Part shown: positions 17,542-25,925 of the stretch, one piece after another
Numbering within the stretch: position 1 is the first letter of the stretch
How the letters are laid out: each line of letters begins with the position of its first letter
Made by a program: the position numbers and the translations under genes
NCBI GenBank assembly: GCA_003285105.1
Contig: CP030158.1
Span: 3,578,664 to 3,642,663 of the forward strand
DNA: 64,000 nt
Direction of reading: 5' to 3'
DNA from: Roseithermus sacchariphilus
GTDB taxonomy: Bacteria > Bacteroidota > Rhodothermia > Rhodothermales > MEBIC09517
The notes under the pieces: generated by a model
Database searches by the model: none
What the model was told of the DNA's origin: nothing
Seen by the model: only the letters and a program-made list of their open reading frames with translations

Positions 17542-19737
17542 ATGCAGACTCCGGCACCGCCTTTCCGCCACGTTCAAGACCTCTGGGATGACGCCGAGGC
17601 CGACCGCCTCGACCCCCTCGGCCGCCTCGTCTACCGCTCCAACCTGCTCGGGCAGGACTGGCGCATCACCAATACCGGCGGCGGGAACACCTCGTCCAAA
17701 CTCACCGAGACCGACCCGCTGACGGGCCACCCCGTGGAGGTCCTGTGGGTCAAGGGCTCCGGCGGCGACCTGCGGACGGCCACGAAACCCAACTTTGCCT
17801 CTCTCTACCAGGACAAGCTCCTCGCGCTGCAGGACGTCTATGCCCGGTTCGAGGCACGCGGCCCCAAAACGCCGGCCGAGGATGCGATGGTCGGCATGTA
17901 CCCGCACTGCACCTTCAACCTGAACCCGCGCGCGCCCTCCATCGACACGCCGCTGCACAGCTTCGTCCCCTACAAGCACGTCGACCACACGCATCCCGTG
18001 GCGTGCATCGCCCTTGCCACGGCGGCCGACGGCGAGGCGCTCACGCGGGAGATCTATGGCGACGAGGTGATCTGGACGCCCTGGCAGCGCCCCGGCTTCG
18101 AGCTCGGGCTGACGCTCCAGCGCATCTGCCGCGAACACCCCGAGGCGAAGGGGGTCATCCTCGGCGGTCACGGCCTCATCAACTGGGCCGACGACGACAA
18201 GGCCTGCTACTACCTCACGCTCCGCCTGATCGAACAGGCCGCCGCCTACATCGCCGCCCACGACCGGGGGGAGGCCACCTTCGGCGGAGCCAGATACCGG
18301 AGCCTGCCGGACGACGAGCGCGACGCCCTCCTCTTTGGCCTCCTCCCCTGGCTCCGCGGCCGCGTCAGCCAGGAACGCCGCTTCATCGGAACCGTGCACG
18401 CCGACGAGGCCGTGCTGCGCTTCGTCAACAGCCAGGACGCCGAACGCCTCGCCGAACTCGGCACCTCCTGCCCGGACCACTTCCTGCGGACGAAGATCAA
18501 ACCGCTCTACGTGGACTGGGACCCGCAGCAGGGCGACCTCGACACGCTGAAGGCGGCCCTGGACGAGGGGCTGTCCCGCTACCGGGCCGACTATGAGGCG
18601 TACTACCAGACCTGCCGCTCGGCCGACTCCCCGCCGATGCGCGATCCCAACCCGACCGTGGTGCTCATCCCGGGTCTGGGCCTGATCGCATGGGGAAAGA
18701 CGAAAAGCGAGAGCCGCGTGACGGCCGAGTTCTACAAGGCCGCCATCGCCGTCATGGAAGGCGCCGAGGCCGTCAGCACCTACACCGCCCTGCCTCGCCA
18801 GGAAGCCTACGACATCGAATACTGGGCGCTGGAGGAAGCCAAGCTCCGCCGGATGCCACCCGAGCAGGAGCTGTCCCGTCGCATCGTCGCCATCGCCGGG
18901 GCCGGCAGCGGCATCGGCCGCGAGCTGGCCGAACGGCTGATCCGCGAGAAAGCCACCGTCGTCTGCCTCGACCTAGACGCAGCCGCCGCACAGGAAACCG
19001 CACAGGCCATCCTCGACCGCATCGGCCTCGGCATCGGCGTGGCCGGCACCGGCATCTCCAGCTGCGGCGACGTCATCGGCCTCGGCTGTGACCTGACCGA
19101 CCGCCACTCGATCCGCGCGGCGCTGCAGCAGGCCGTCCTGGCCTACGGCGGCCTCGACGACCTGGCGGTGACGGCCGGCATCTACGTCGCCCCGGACACC
19201 GAGGGCCGCACCTCGGATGCCGGCTGGACGAAGAGCTTCGCCGTGAACACGCTGGCGCACTACTTCTTCGTCGACGAGGCCATGCCCATCCTGCGCGACC
19301 AGGACCTCGACGGCGCCGTGGTGCTCACCACGAGCGTCAACGCCGTCGTGGCCAAGCGCGGCAGCCTGGCCTATGACACCAGCAAGGCGGCGACGAACCA
19401 CCTCGTCCGTGAGCTCGCCATCGAGCTGGCGCCGAACGTCCGCGTCAACGGCCTCGCCCCGGCCACGGTCGTGCAGGGCAGCAGCATGTTTCCCCGCGAG
19501 CGCGTCATCGCTTCGCTGGCGAAGTACGATCTGCCCTATCGCGAGGACGAGGACACCGACACGCTGCGTGAGCGCCTGGCGCATTTCTACGCCCGCCGCA
19601 CCCTCACCCGCCGGCCCATCACCCCGGCCGACCAGGCCGAGGCCCTCTTCCTCTTGCTCAGCCCCCGGCGCCTCCCGAAGACCACCGGCCAGATCCTCAC
19701 GGTCGACGGCGGACTCGTGGAAGCGTTCCTGCGCTGA
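17542..19737 (+). CDS. rhaEW: Bifunctional rhamnulose-1-phosphate aldolase/L-lactaldehyde dehydrogenase (RhaEW type)
   Basis: 731 residues. The N-terminal half is a class II aldolase domain: TNTGGGNTSSKL (phosphate loop), WVKGSGGDL, the zinc site KHVDHTHP and GGHGLINW. The C-terminal part (from about residue 445) is a short-chain dehydrogenase: IAGAGSGIGRELAERL binds NAD, and LAYDTSKAATNHLV carries the YxxxK catalytic pair. This fusion, known as RhaEW in many bacteria, splits L-rhamnulose-1-phosphate to DHAP and L-lactaldehyde and oxidises the aldehyde to L-lactate. The ATG at 17542 is 58 bp after rhaB; the longer frame from 16999 overlaps rhaB and is rejected. Confidence 0.93.
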   Translation: MQTPAPPFRHVQDLWDDAEADRLDPLGRLVYRSNLLGQDWRITNTGGGNTSSKLTETDPLTGHPVEVLWVKGSGGDLRTATKPNFASLYQDKLLALQDVYARFEARGPKTPAEDAMVGMYPHCTFNLNPRAPSIDTPLHSFVPYKHVDHTHPVACIALATAADGEALTREIYGDEVIWTPWQRPGFELGLTLQRICREHPEAKGVILGGHGLINWADDDKACYYLTLRLIEQAAAYIAAHDRGEATFGGARYRSLPDDERDALLFGLLPWLRGRVSQERRFIGTVHADEAVLRFVNSQDAERLAELGTSCPDHFLRTKIKPLYVDWDPQQGDLDTLKAALDEGLSRYRADYEAYYQTCRSADSPPMRDPNPTVVLIPGLGLIAWGKTKSESRVTAEFYKAAIAVMEGAEAVSTYTALPRQEAYDIEYWALEEAKLRRMPPEQELSRRIVAIAGAGSGIGRELAERLIREKATVVCLDLDAAAAQETAQAILDRIGLGIGVAGTGISSCGDVIGLGCDLTDRHSIRAALQQAVLAYGGLDDLAVTAGIYVAPDTEGRTSDAGWTKSFAVNTLAHYFFVDEAMPILRDQDLDGAVVLTTSVNAVVAKRGSLAYDTSKAATNHLVRELAIELAPNVRVNGLAPATVVQGSSMFPRERVIASLAKYDLPYREDEDTDTLRERLAHFYARRTLTRRPITPADQAEALFLLLSPRRLPKTTGQILTVDGGLVEAFLR

Positions 19738-19755
19738 CCCGCGCCCCGAATCCCC

Positions 19756-20277
19756 ATGACAGATCCCGCAACCCTCTTCCTGACGAACTCCCGCTCGCTT
19801 CTCGACACGTACCGAACGAAGATCCGCAGCGCCCTCCAGCAGCTGACCGACGAGGACGTCTGGTGGCGGCCCAATGCGGCGTCGAACAGCATCGGCAACC
19901 TGCTCCTGCACCTGAGCGGGAACGCCCGGCAATGGATCATTCACGGCGTCGGCGGAGCGGCGGACGTACGCACTCGGCAGACGGAGTTCGCCACGGAAAA
20001 CGGCCCCGGCAAAGCCGACCTGCTCCGGCTTTTCGAGGCGACGCTGCAGGAGGTGGATGCCGTCCTGGCCGGGCTTCCGTCTGTCCACCTGCCCGAACCC
20101 CGCACGATCCAGGGGCTGGAGACCACGGTGCTGGGAGCCGTTTACCACGTCGTAGAGCACATGGCGACCCACACCGGCCAGATCCTCTACATCGCCAAAC
20201 TGCGAACCGGCCGCGATCTGGGATTCTATCGGGAGGAAGAAGACGGACGCATTCGCGAGCTATGGCGCGAAGGCTGA
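19756..20277 (+). CDS. DinB-fold (DUF1572-like) protein
   Basis: 173 residues, an all-helical DinB/YfiT-type four-helix bundle: the first helix LFLTNSRSLLDTYRTKI, a metal-ligand histidine in NLLLHLSGNARQWI and two more in VVEHMATHTGQILYI. That His triad usually binds a divalent metal; relatives are thiol-dependent S-transferases or hydrolases, many uncharacterised. It starts 18 bp after the RhaEW stop and is probably in the same transcript, although no rhamnose role is known for the family. It is followed convergently by the mlaE-like gene. Confidence 0.85.
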   Translation: MTDPATLFLTNSRSLLDTYRTKIRSALQQLTDEDVWWRPNAASNSIGNLLLHLSGNARQWIIHGVGGAADVRTRQTEFATENGPGKADLLRLFEATLQEVDAVLAGLPSVHLPEPRTIQGLETTVLGAVYHVVEHMATHTGQILYIAKLRTGRDLGFYREEEDGRIRELWREG

Positions 20278-20318
20278 AGCCGGGCGGCCTTGGGAGAGCG
20301 ACCTTCGAAGGGCGGCCT

Positions 20319-21071
20319 TCAGAGCAACAGCTCCGCCAGCAGGTAGTCGGCAAACAGGATGGCCACGCAGCTCTGGACGACAGCCTGCGTGGTGCTGCGC
20401 CCTACCCCTTCGGCGCCGCCGCGGGTGGTAAACCCCTTGAAGCACGCGATGGACGTGATGATGAACCCGAAGACGGCCGTCTTCGAGGCGCCGTAGAAAG
20501 GATCGAACGGCTTGAAGTACATCTGCGCGCTGTCGATGAAGGCCTGCGTGGAGACGTAGCCCAGCACCTCCCCGGCATAGGCCCCGCCGGCGATCCCGGC
20601 CACGCAGGACGCCACGTACAGCGCCGGGAACATGAGCAGTCCGGCCAGCACCCGCGGGATGATGAGATAGGCCGTGGCGTTCATCCCCATCACCTCCAGC
20701 GCGTCGATCTGCTCGGTGACGCGCATCGTCCCGATCTCGGCGGCCATGCTGGCCCCGATGCGCGAGGCCATGACCAGCCCGGTCACCAGCGCGCTCAGCT
20801 CCAGCATCAGCGACGGCACCACCACGGCCCCGATCGTGCTCTCCCCCAGCACCGTCTCTTCCAGCATGTACGCCGTCTGAATGGTCAACACCACCCCGGC
20901 GAACACGCCCGACATCATCACCACGGGCAGCGAGTGAAGGCCGACGTTGACCATCTGCTCGACCAGCCGCTCGCGATAGGTGCCCACCTCCCGCACCGAG
21001 CGCGCCGCGCGGCCCATGAACAGGGCATAGCGACCGAGCGCCTGCAATCCGTTGACGAGCGCGTCCATCAT
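20319..21071 (-). CDS. MlaE-family ABC transporter permease (lone)
   Basis: 250 residues from the ATG at 21071; the frame extends to 21215 but that stretch is not membrane-like. The sequence is a typical MlaE/TTG2B permease: VNVGLHSLPVVMMSGVFAGV, GLVMASRIGASMAAEIGTMR, VTEQIDALEVMGMNATAYLI, then C-terminal helices with YFKPFDPFYGASKTAVFGFI and GAEGVGRSTTQAVVQSC. The family moves phospholipids across the periplasm together with an MlaF ATPase and an MlaD substrate-binding protein. Neither partner is adjacent: the gene ends convergently against the DinB-fold gene and its upstream neighbour is divergent. It must use partners encoded elsewhere. Confidence 0.9.
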   Translation of the reverse strand: MMDALVNGLQALGRYALFMGRAARSVREVGTYRERLVEQMVNVGLHSLPVVMMSGVFAGVVLTIQTAYMLEETVLGESTIGAVVVPSLMLELSALVTGLVMASRIGASMAAEIGTMRVTEQIDALEVMGMNATAYLIIPRVLAGLLMFPALYVASCVAGIAGGAYAGEVLGYVSTQAFIDSAQMYFKPFDPFYGASKTAVFGFIITSIACFKGFTTRGGAEGVGRSTTQAVVQSCVAILFADYLLAELLL

Positions 21072-21244
21072 GATCGGCGGCGTGGGACCTCTGCGGGCTC
21101 TGGTGTATCGGCTCGCCTTCGGCGGGGTTCCGCCCGACCGGAGCCCTTTTTCCGGCGACTGCATACTTTTCCGCGGTGGCGCGTATCCAGCGAACACGGC
21201 CCCCGCGCCCGTCATCCACGTCCTCCCCCGCGTCCTGCGTGCCC

Positions 21245-22444
21245 ATGCCGACTTCCTCCCAGGCTCGTGACCCCGCCGGCTCCTCCGCCTCCTCCAGCCG
21301 CCTCGGCCAGACGGTGCTCGAAGACCTCCACCGCACCGATCTGACGCACACCTTCCAGCAGGACCTGAAGGACGTCTACCAGTTTTACCTGGATCCTCAG
21401 ACCCGGCAGGAACTGGCGTCGATGAGCCAGACCAAACGCTGGTTTTACCTGACCTTCTGGCTCCTGAAGAGCAGTATCCTGCGGCTCTCCCCGTCGCGGC
21501 GGCTGTTGCTGCTGGGCAGCCTCATCTTCTTCGCCTACGGCCTCGGCGGCTCCACCCCCTTCCTCGTCGCCGGGTTCGCCGTGCTCCTCCTGGTGTTGAT
21601 CCTGGAGTTGAAAGACAAGCTGATGGCCCAGGACGAGTTGGACACGGGCCGGGCCGTCCAGGCGGCCCTGCTGCCCCGGGATCATCCGTACGTGCCCGGC
21701 TGGGACGTGTGGCTCTATACGCGCCCCGCCAACGACGTCGGCGGCGATCTCGTGGACTACCTCCCGCTGGAGGACGGACGGCTCGGGCTGGCGCTGGGGG
21801 ACGTCGCCGGGAAAGGGCTGGGCGCCGCGCTGCTGATGGCCAAGCTCCAGTCTACCCTCCGCGCCATCGCGCCCGGGTACGCGAACCTCGCCGACCTGGG
21901 CGTGGCGACGAACCGCATCTTCCGGCGGGACGGCCTCCCCAACCGCTTCATCTCGCTGGTCTACCTCGTGCTGGAACCGGACTCCGGCCACGTACGACTC
22001 CTCAACGCGGGTCACCTCCCGCCGGTGCTCCTGCGCAACCGGTCGATCCAGGAACTCCCCAAAGGCGGCCCGGCCCTCGGGCTGATGGACGGTGCTGTCT
22101 TTACGGAACAGGAAATCACCCTCGCCCCCGACGACTACCTCATCGTCTTCTCCGACGGGCTGACCGAGGCCCGCAACGAGGCGGGAACCTTCTTCGGGTA
22201 CGACCGGCTGCGCGGGCTGCTGCCTCGCCTCCAGGGGCTCTCTGCGCCGGAGGCCGGGCACCGCATACTGGACCACATCGCGCGGTTCATGGACGGCGCC
22301 CGCGCCAGCGACGACCTCTCGCTGATCGTCCTGCGCCGCCGGTCCGCCGCCACCCCGTCGGGCGAGGCCGATGCCCCGGCGGCACGCACCCGGACGGCCC
22401 CGGCAGGGCGGGCAACGACGACGCCGGCGGATGAAACCGCCTGA
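21245..22444 (+). CDS. Membrane-anchored SpoIIE/RsbU-type PP2C serine phosphatase
   Basis: 399 residues. The N-terminal region (about 1-100) has a soluble helix followed by two membrane helices (RLLLLGSLIFFAYGLGG and PFLVAGFAVLLLVLILEL). The rest is a SpoIIE-type PP2C phosphatase: VQAALLP near 140, RPANDVGGDLVDYL, LALGDVAGKGLGAALLMA, LLNAGHLPPVLL, IVFSDGLTEARNEAG and SDDLSLIVLRR. The aspartates in those motifs bind the Mn2+/Mg2+ pair. Such enzymes dephosphorylate STAS anti-anti-sigma factors in partner-switching pathways. No STAS or RsbW-like gene is in the window. The last 35 residues are Ala/Thr/Arg-rich and look disordered. Confidence 0.9.
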   Translation: MPTSSQARDPAGSSASSSRLGQTVLEDLHRTDLTHTFQQDLKDVYQFYLDPQTRQELASMSQTKRWFYLTFWLLKSSILRLSPSRRLLLLGSLIFFAYGLGGSTPFLVAGFAVLLLVLILELKDKLMAQDELDTGRAVQAALLPRDHPYVPGWDVWLYTRPANDVGGDLVDYLPLEDGRLGLALGDVAGKGLGAALLMAKLQSTLRAIAPGYANLADLGVATNRIFRRDGLPNRFISLVYLVLEPDSGHVRLLNAGHLPPVLLRNRSIQELPKGGPALGLMDGAVFTEQEITLAPDDYLIVFSDGLTEARNEAGTFFGYDRLRGLLPRLQGLSAPEAGHRILDHIARFMDGARASDDLSLIVLRRRSAATPSGEADAPAARTRTAPAGRATTTPADETA

Positions 22445-22556
22445 ACGGCCGCAGCAGAAACGGCCTGAAGGAATTTTCAGCCCCCGTTCAGGCTGGATTC
22501 AGACGGTCGGGGCGATCTTGACGCCGTACGACATCGCAACCGTCTCGCCGCCGCCC

Positions 22557-22781
22557 ATGAAGACCCCGCAAGCCGTCCACTCCGCTGAGCAATCCATGGG
22601 CGAATTCGCGCTCTCCCTCGCGCTGCTCCGCTACGTCACCCACCGCCTCCAGGACGTGGCCCGCTGCCTGGAGAACGGGGACGAGATGCCCCGACCCGCG
22701 GCGACCGCCCCCCTTGCCGGGGCCTGCTGGCAGGCACCGGCCACAGCCTACGACGTGCCGAACCGGCTTCACCTGAACTGA
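22557..22781 (+). CDS. Small hypothetical ORF
   Basis: 74 residues from an ATG at 22557. I recognise no family. A helical stretch (EFALSLALLRYVTHRLQDVA) is followed by a Pro/Ala-rich tail. Support is limited: it lies between the phosphatase gene and a strong + strand terminator, so the region is transcribed on this strand, but codon use alone does not prove translation. An inverted repeat GCCTGAA/TTCAGGC (22463-22493) lies between it and the phosphatase stop. It may be only the 3' untranslated part of the phosphatase message. Confidence 0.3.
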   Translation: MKTPQAVHSAEQSMGEFALSLALLRYVTHRLQDVARCLENGDEMPRPAATAPLAGACWQAPATAYDVPNRLHLN

Positions 22782-22867
22782 CTCGCTCGACGGAGGGCAG
22801 CCCGGCACGGCCGACGCCGAACCCCGGAACAACGAAGCCTCCTCGTCGATATAGCAACGCATACCGA

Positions 22868-22901
22868 GCTTCCAATCTAGCGCCTCCAACTGGATTGAAG
22901 C
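22868..22901 (+). repeat. Single 34-nt imperfect palindrome resembling a lone CRISPR repeat
   Basis: The left arm GCTTCCAATCTAG and right arm CTGGATTGAAGC can pair with one bulged C and one G-T pair around CGCCTCCAA. Length, arm placement and the ATTGAAGC end resemble CRISPR repeats of the ATTGAAAC-ending group. Only one copy is seen, with no spacer, second repeat or cas gene, so it is not called an array. Confidence 0.3.
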
Positions 22902-22906
22902 CCTGT

Positions 22907-22941
22907 GGCGGGCGGTGTTGCAGCACCGTCCGCCTTTTTTT
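22907..22941 (+). terminator. Strong rho-independent terminator
   Basis: GGCGGGCGGTG (22907-22917) pairs with CACCGTCCGCC (22924-22934), 11 bp with one G-U pair and a 6-nt loop, followed directly by seven Ts (22935-22941). On the opposite strand no U run follows, so it acts on + strand transcripts, that is the phosphatase gene and any small ORF after it. Confidence 0.9.
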
Positions 22942-22947
22942 AATCCT

Positions 22948-24474
22948 TTAATCCAGCCCTTCGAGCGCCGCCCGCGCCTGCTGCTCCAGGGTCTGGTGAT
23001 AATCGTACGTGCTGCCGAAGGCCAGCGCGGCCTCATAGGCCCGGCGCGCCCGTTCCCGCTCCCCTCGTTGCTCATAGATGGCGGCGATGTAGAGCTGGCT
23101 CCAGGGCGCGTACCGATCCCGGTCGTTCGGCTGCAGCGACATGACCTTCCGGTATCCCTCCAGCGCCTCATCGAGGCGGCCGAGGGCGTGATGCAGGCGC
23201 GCCTGCCAGAACGCCGCCCGTGCCTGAACCTCGGGCCGGGCGCCGTCCACCGGCAGCGTCGCCAGCAGCGCATCGGCCTCGGCGTAGCGCCCCGAGCGGA
23301 AGCCGTTCTCGACCCGCAGGAGCGCCTCATCGAGCGGGGTCATCGGGCGGGCGAGGCGGAGGAGGGCCTGGCGTTCGGCCGCCACGTCGGAGTCGAGCGC
23401 GCGGGTGGCCCGGACCTTCCGGTAGTACGGGAGGGCCTCCTCCCGGCGGCCGAGCATCTCGTGCGCCAGCCCCAGGTGCAAGTAGGTCAGCGCTTTGAGC
23501 GCCGGACCGGGATGCCGGGCCGCGTACCGCAGAAAGACGGGGATGGCTTCCTCGAAGCGGTCGTGCAAGAACAGCGCCTCGGCGTAGTAATAATCGGCGT
23601 AATCGACGTACAGGTAGGCCGGGTCGTCGCCCCGGTGGGCGACGGCCTCCAGCACCTCCAGCGCCCGTCGCCCCTGGCGCTCGCGGAGCAGCGCGAACCC
23701 GTAGAGGTAGCCGAAGAGCGGGCTATCGGGATGCCACGCATACAGCGTGGAGAAGCGTTCGAGGCCCCGCGCCGGCTCCATATTCATCAGCACCTCCGTC
23801 AACCCCAGCACGGCCAGCGCTTCCTCCCGGTTGTACCGGCTACAGACGGCGGCCACCTCCAGATCCGCCAGCCCGGCCTCGACCGTTCCGTGAAAGCCGA
23901 GCCACCGCAGCAGACGTCGGTATCCCCGGGGCAGCGACCCGATGGCCAGCTTCAGCAGCCCTCGCCCTTTGTAGGCTTCCGCGAAGTCCGGCGCGTCGTC
24001 CAGCAAGGCAGCAAACTGCCGGTAGGCCGACCGCGCCAGCAGCGCCGCCCGGACGTGCTTTTCGCGTTTCGCCGCCACGAGCGCCTGTTGCAGGCGCGAC
24101 TCCGCCGCCAGATAGCGACGCCAGCGCGTCTCGGGCCGACGCCCCAGCGCGGCCGCCAGCGAGTCGGTGTACGCATCGAAGGCGGCGACCGCCTCGCCGG
24201 CATCGGTCAGGAAAACACGGAGCAGGGCGGCCGTGGCGAGGTGGTGATACGCCGCCACGGCGCCGTCCGGGCGCGCGGCCAGGTCCAGCAACGCCCGTTC
24301 GGCCGCGGGCACACGCAGGGCCAGCAGATCCTCCCGGCTCTGCTCCAGCGCGGTCCGGGTCGCTTCCGTCTGCACGAAGAAGCCCGCCTCCCTCACCGCC
24401 TCCAGCGGGGACGGCGGGCACTCGGGTCCGCCCGGCCATCCCATCGCCAGGAGCCACACCCCGATCCACATCAT
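22948..24474 (-). CDS. Tetratricopeptide-repeat protein, exported
   Basis: 508 residues from tandem ATGs at 24474/24471, 25 bp after the symporter stop. The upstream frame to 24621 overlaps that gene. A short hydrophobic signal-like segment (MMWIGVWLLAMGWPGG) opens the protein. Helical repeats follow; the clearest TPR-like units are LTYLHLGLAHEMLGRREEAL, AAFWQARLHHALGRLDEALE and LYIAAIYEQRGERERARRAY in the last third. Aromatic-rich repeats near the middle (YADYYYAEALFLHDRFEEAI) belong to the same solenoid. TPR solenoids scaffold protein complexes; the partner is unknown. It is the last gene of the long minus-strand envelope cluster. Confidence 0.8.
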   Translation of the reverse strand: MMWIGVWLLAMGWPGGPECPPSPLEAVREAGFFVQTEATRTALEQSREDLLALRVPAAERALLDLAARPDGAVAAYHHLATAALLRVFLTDAGEAVAAFDAYTDSLAAALGRRPETRWRRYLAAESRLQQALVAAKREKHVRAALLARSAYRQFAALLDDAPDFAEAYKGRGLLKLAIGSLPRGYRRLLRWLGFHGTVEAGLADLEVAAVCSRYNREEALAVLGLTEVLMNMEPARGLERFSTLYAWHPDSPLFGYLYGFALLRERQGRRALEVLEAVAHRGDDPAYLYVDYADYYYAEALFLHDRFEEAIPVFLRYAARHPGPALKALTYLHLGLAHEMLGRREEALPYYRKVRATRALDSDVAAERQALLRLARPMTPLDEALLRVENGFRSGRYAEADALLATLPVDGARPEVQARAAFWQARLHHALGRLDEALEGYRKVMSLQPNDRDRYAPWSQLYIAAIYEQRGERERARRAYEAALAFGSTYDYHQTLEQQARAALEGLD

Positions 24475-24499
24475 CCCCGCCACCCGAACGCCCCGGAAG

Positions 24500-25855
24500 T
24501 CAGGACCCGGACGCGTCGGCCAGCGCGTCCCGGACCACCGCAGGGGCCGCCGGAACACCTCCCTCGGCCGGACGGCCCAGCTGGTTCTCCGTCGCCGCCA
24601 CGATGGTCGCCACGGTGGCATCCCCCGTGACGTTCGTCACCGTCCGCACCATGTCCAGGATGCGGTCGACGCCCAGGATGAGCGCGATGCCGGCACTCGG
24701 CACACCGACCGATTCCAGGATGATGACCAGCATCACGATTCCCGCGCCCGGCACCCCGGCCGTCCCGATGGAGGCCAGCAGCGCCGTGAAGACGATGGTC
24801 AGCTGCGCCGCCAGGTCGAGCCCCAGCCCGAGCGCCTGGGCGATGAACACCGCGGCGACCGCCTGATACAGCGCCGTGCCGTCCATGTTGATCGTGGCGC
24901 CGAGCGGAAGCACGAAGGACGACACCTCCTCGGACACGCCCAGGTTCTTCTCGGCGCACTCCATCGTCACCGGCAGCGTCGCCCCGCTGGAGGACGTCGA
25001 GAAGGCGACGAGCTGGGCCGGGGCGATCCCGGTGAAGAACGTCCGCAGCGGCATCCGCACGAACAGCTTCAGCAGCGACGGATAGACGACGAGCATGTGG
25101 ATGAACAGCCCCAGCAGCACGGCGATGCAGTAGTACCCCAGCGCCGCCAGCAGCTCCAGGATCTCGCCCAGACCGCCCCGGGCGATGGAGGTGATCGTGT
25201 CGGCCATCAGCGCGAACACGCCCACCGGGGCGACGAGCATGATGAGCTCGACCACCCGGATAATGAGCACGTTGAAGCCGTCGAAAAATGCCTGCACGGG
25301 CCGGGCCTTTTCCGGCGGGATCATGAGCAGCCCGATGCCGAACAGGATGGCGACGAAGACGACCTGCAGCATGTTGCCGTTGTCGGCGGCGGCGCTGAAG
25401 AAGTTGTCCGGCACCATGTCCACGATGGGCTGCAACGGACCGCGTTCCCGCGCCGCCTGCGCCGCCTGCGTGCGTGCCGCCACATCCCCCTCGTAGGCCT
25501 GCTGAAGCCGATCCCGCATGTCCGGCGGCACCGTCTTGCCCGGCTGCATGACGTTGACCACCGTCAGCCCGATCGTGAGCGCGAGCAAGGTCGTCCCCAG
25601 GTAGATGGCGATGGTCTTGCCGCCGATCCGGGAGAGCTTGCTCAGGTCGGAGAGCGACGCCACGCCCGTGATCAGCGAGGCGAGGATCAGGGGGACGGCG
25701 ATGAGCTTGAGCAGGTTGATGAAGATGGTACCCCACGGCGCAATCCAGTCCGACGTGAAGCCGCTCCATCCGTTGACGGCCGCCACGATGCCGAAGAGGA
25801 GGCCCAGCACGAGGCCGATGATGATCTGCCAGTGGAGTTTTTTATACCAGGGCAT
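24500..25855 (-). CDS. Dicarboxylate/glutamate:cation symporter (DAACS family)
   Basis: 451 residues, typical for GltP/DctA. The N-terminus KLHWQIIIGLVLGLLFGIVA is the first membrane helix. The two re-entrant hairpins are recognisable: the serine-rich STSSSGATLPVTMECAEKN and the second with GIGTAG-like glycines (IGTAGVPGAGIVMLV). The cation/substrate helix carries GATINMDGTALYQAVAA, the NMDGT motif of the family. Transport of aspartate, glutamate or C4-dicarboxylates with Na+ or H+ is expected; sequence does not settle which. A hydrophilic insertion (about 105-150, KTVPPDMRDRLQQAYEGD) lies in an extracytoplasmic loop, as in several bacterial members. Confidence 0.93.
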   Translation of the reverse strand: MPWYKKLHWQIIIGLVLGLLFGIVAAVNGWSGFTSDWIAPWGTIFINLLKLIAVPLILASLITGVASLSDLSKLSRIGGKTIAIYLGTTLLALTIGLTVVNVMQPGKTVPPDMRDRLQQAYEGDVAARTQAAQAARERGPLQPIVDMVPDNFFSAAADNGNMLQVVFVAILFGIGLLMIPPEKARPVQAFFDGFNVLIIRVVELIMLVAPVGVFALMADTITSIARGGLGEILELLAALGYYCIAVLLGLFIHMLVVYPSLLKLFVRMPLRTFFTGIAPAQLVAFSTSSSGATLPVTMECAEKNLGVSEEVSSFVLPLGATINMDGTALYQAVAAVFIAQALGLGLDLAAQLTIVFTALLASIGTAGVPGAGIVMLVIILESVGVPSAGIALILGVDRILDMVRTVTNVTGDATVATIVAATENQLGRPAEGGVPAAPAVVRDALADASGS

Positions 25856-25925
25856 GGACCGATCCAGCGAAGTCGGTGGAAACGAACGGGTGGTTGCGGC
25901 CGGGCCGGCCCCGCCCGCAGACGTG

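Noticed and set aside
20281-20316. A terminator between the DinB-fold and mlaE genes
   Set aside because: GGGCGGCCTT occurs twice and a CCTTCGAAGG palindrome is present, but stems are short and no U run follows on either strand.
22868-22901. A CRISPR array
   Set aside because: Only one repeat-like unit, no second copy within the flanking sequence, no spacers and no cas genes in the window.
22935-22941. Use of the 22907 hairpin as a terminator for the minus-strand TPR gene
   Set aside because: The T run is on the + strand side only; a minus-strand transcript would meet As before the stem and no Us after it.
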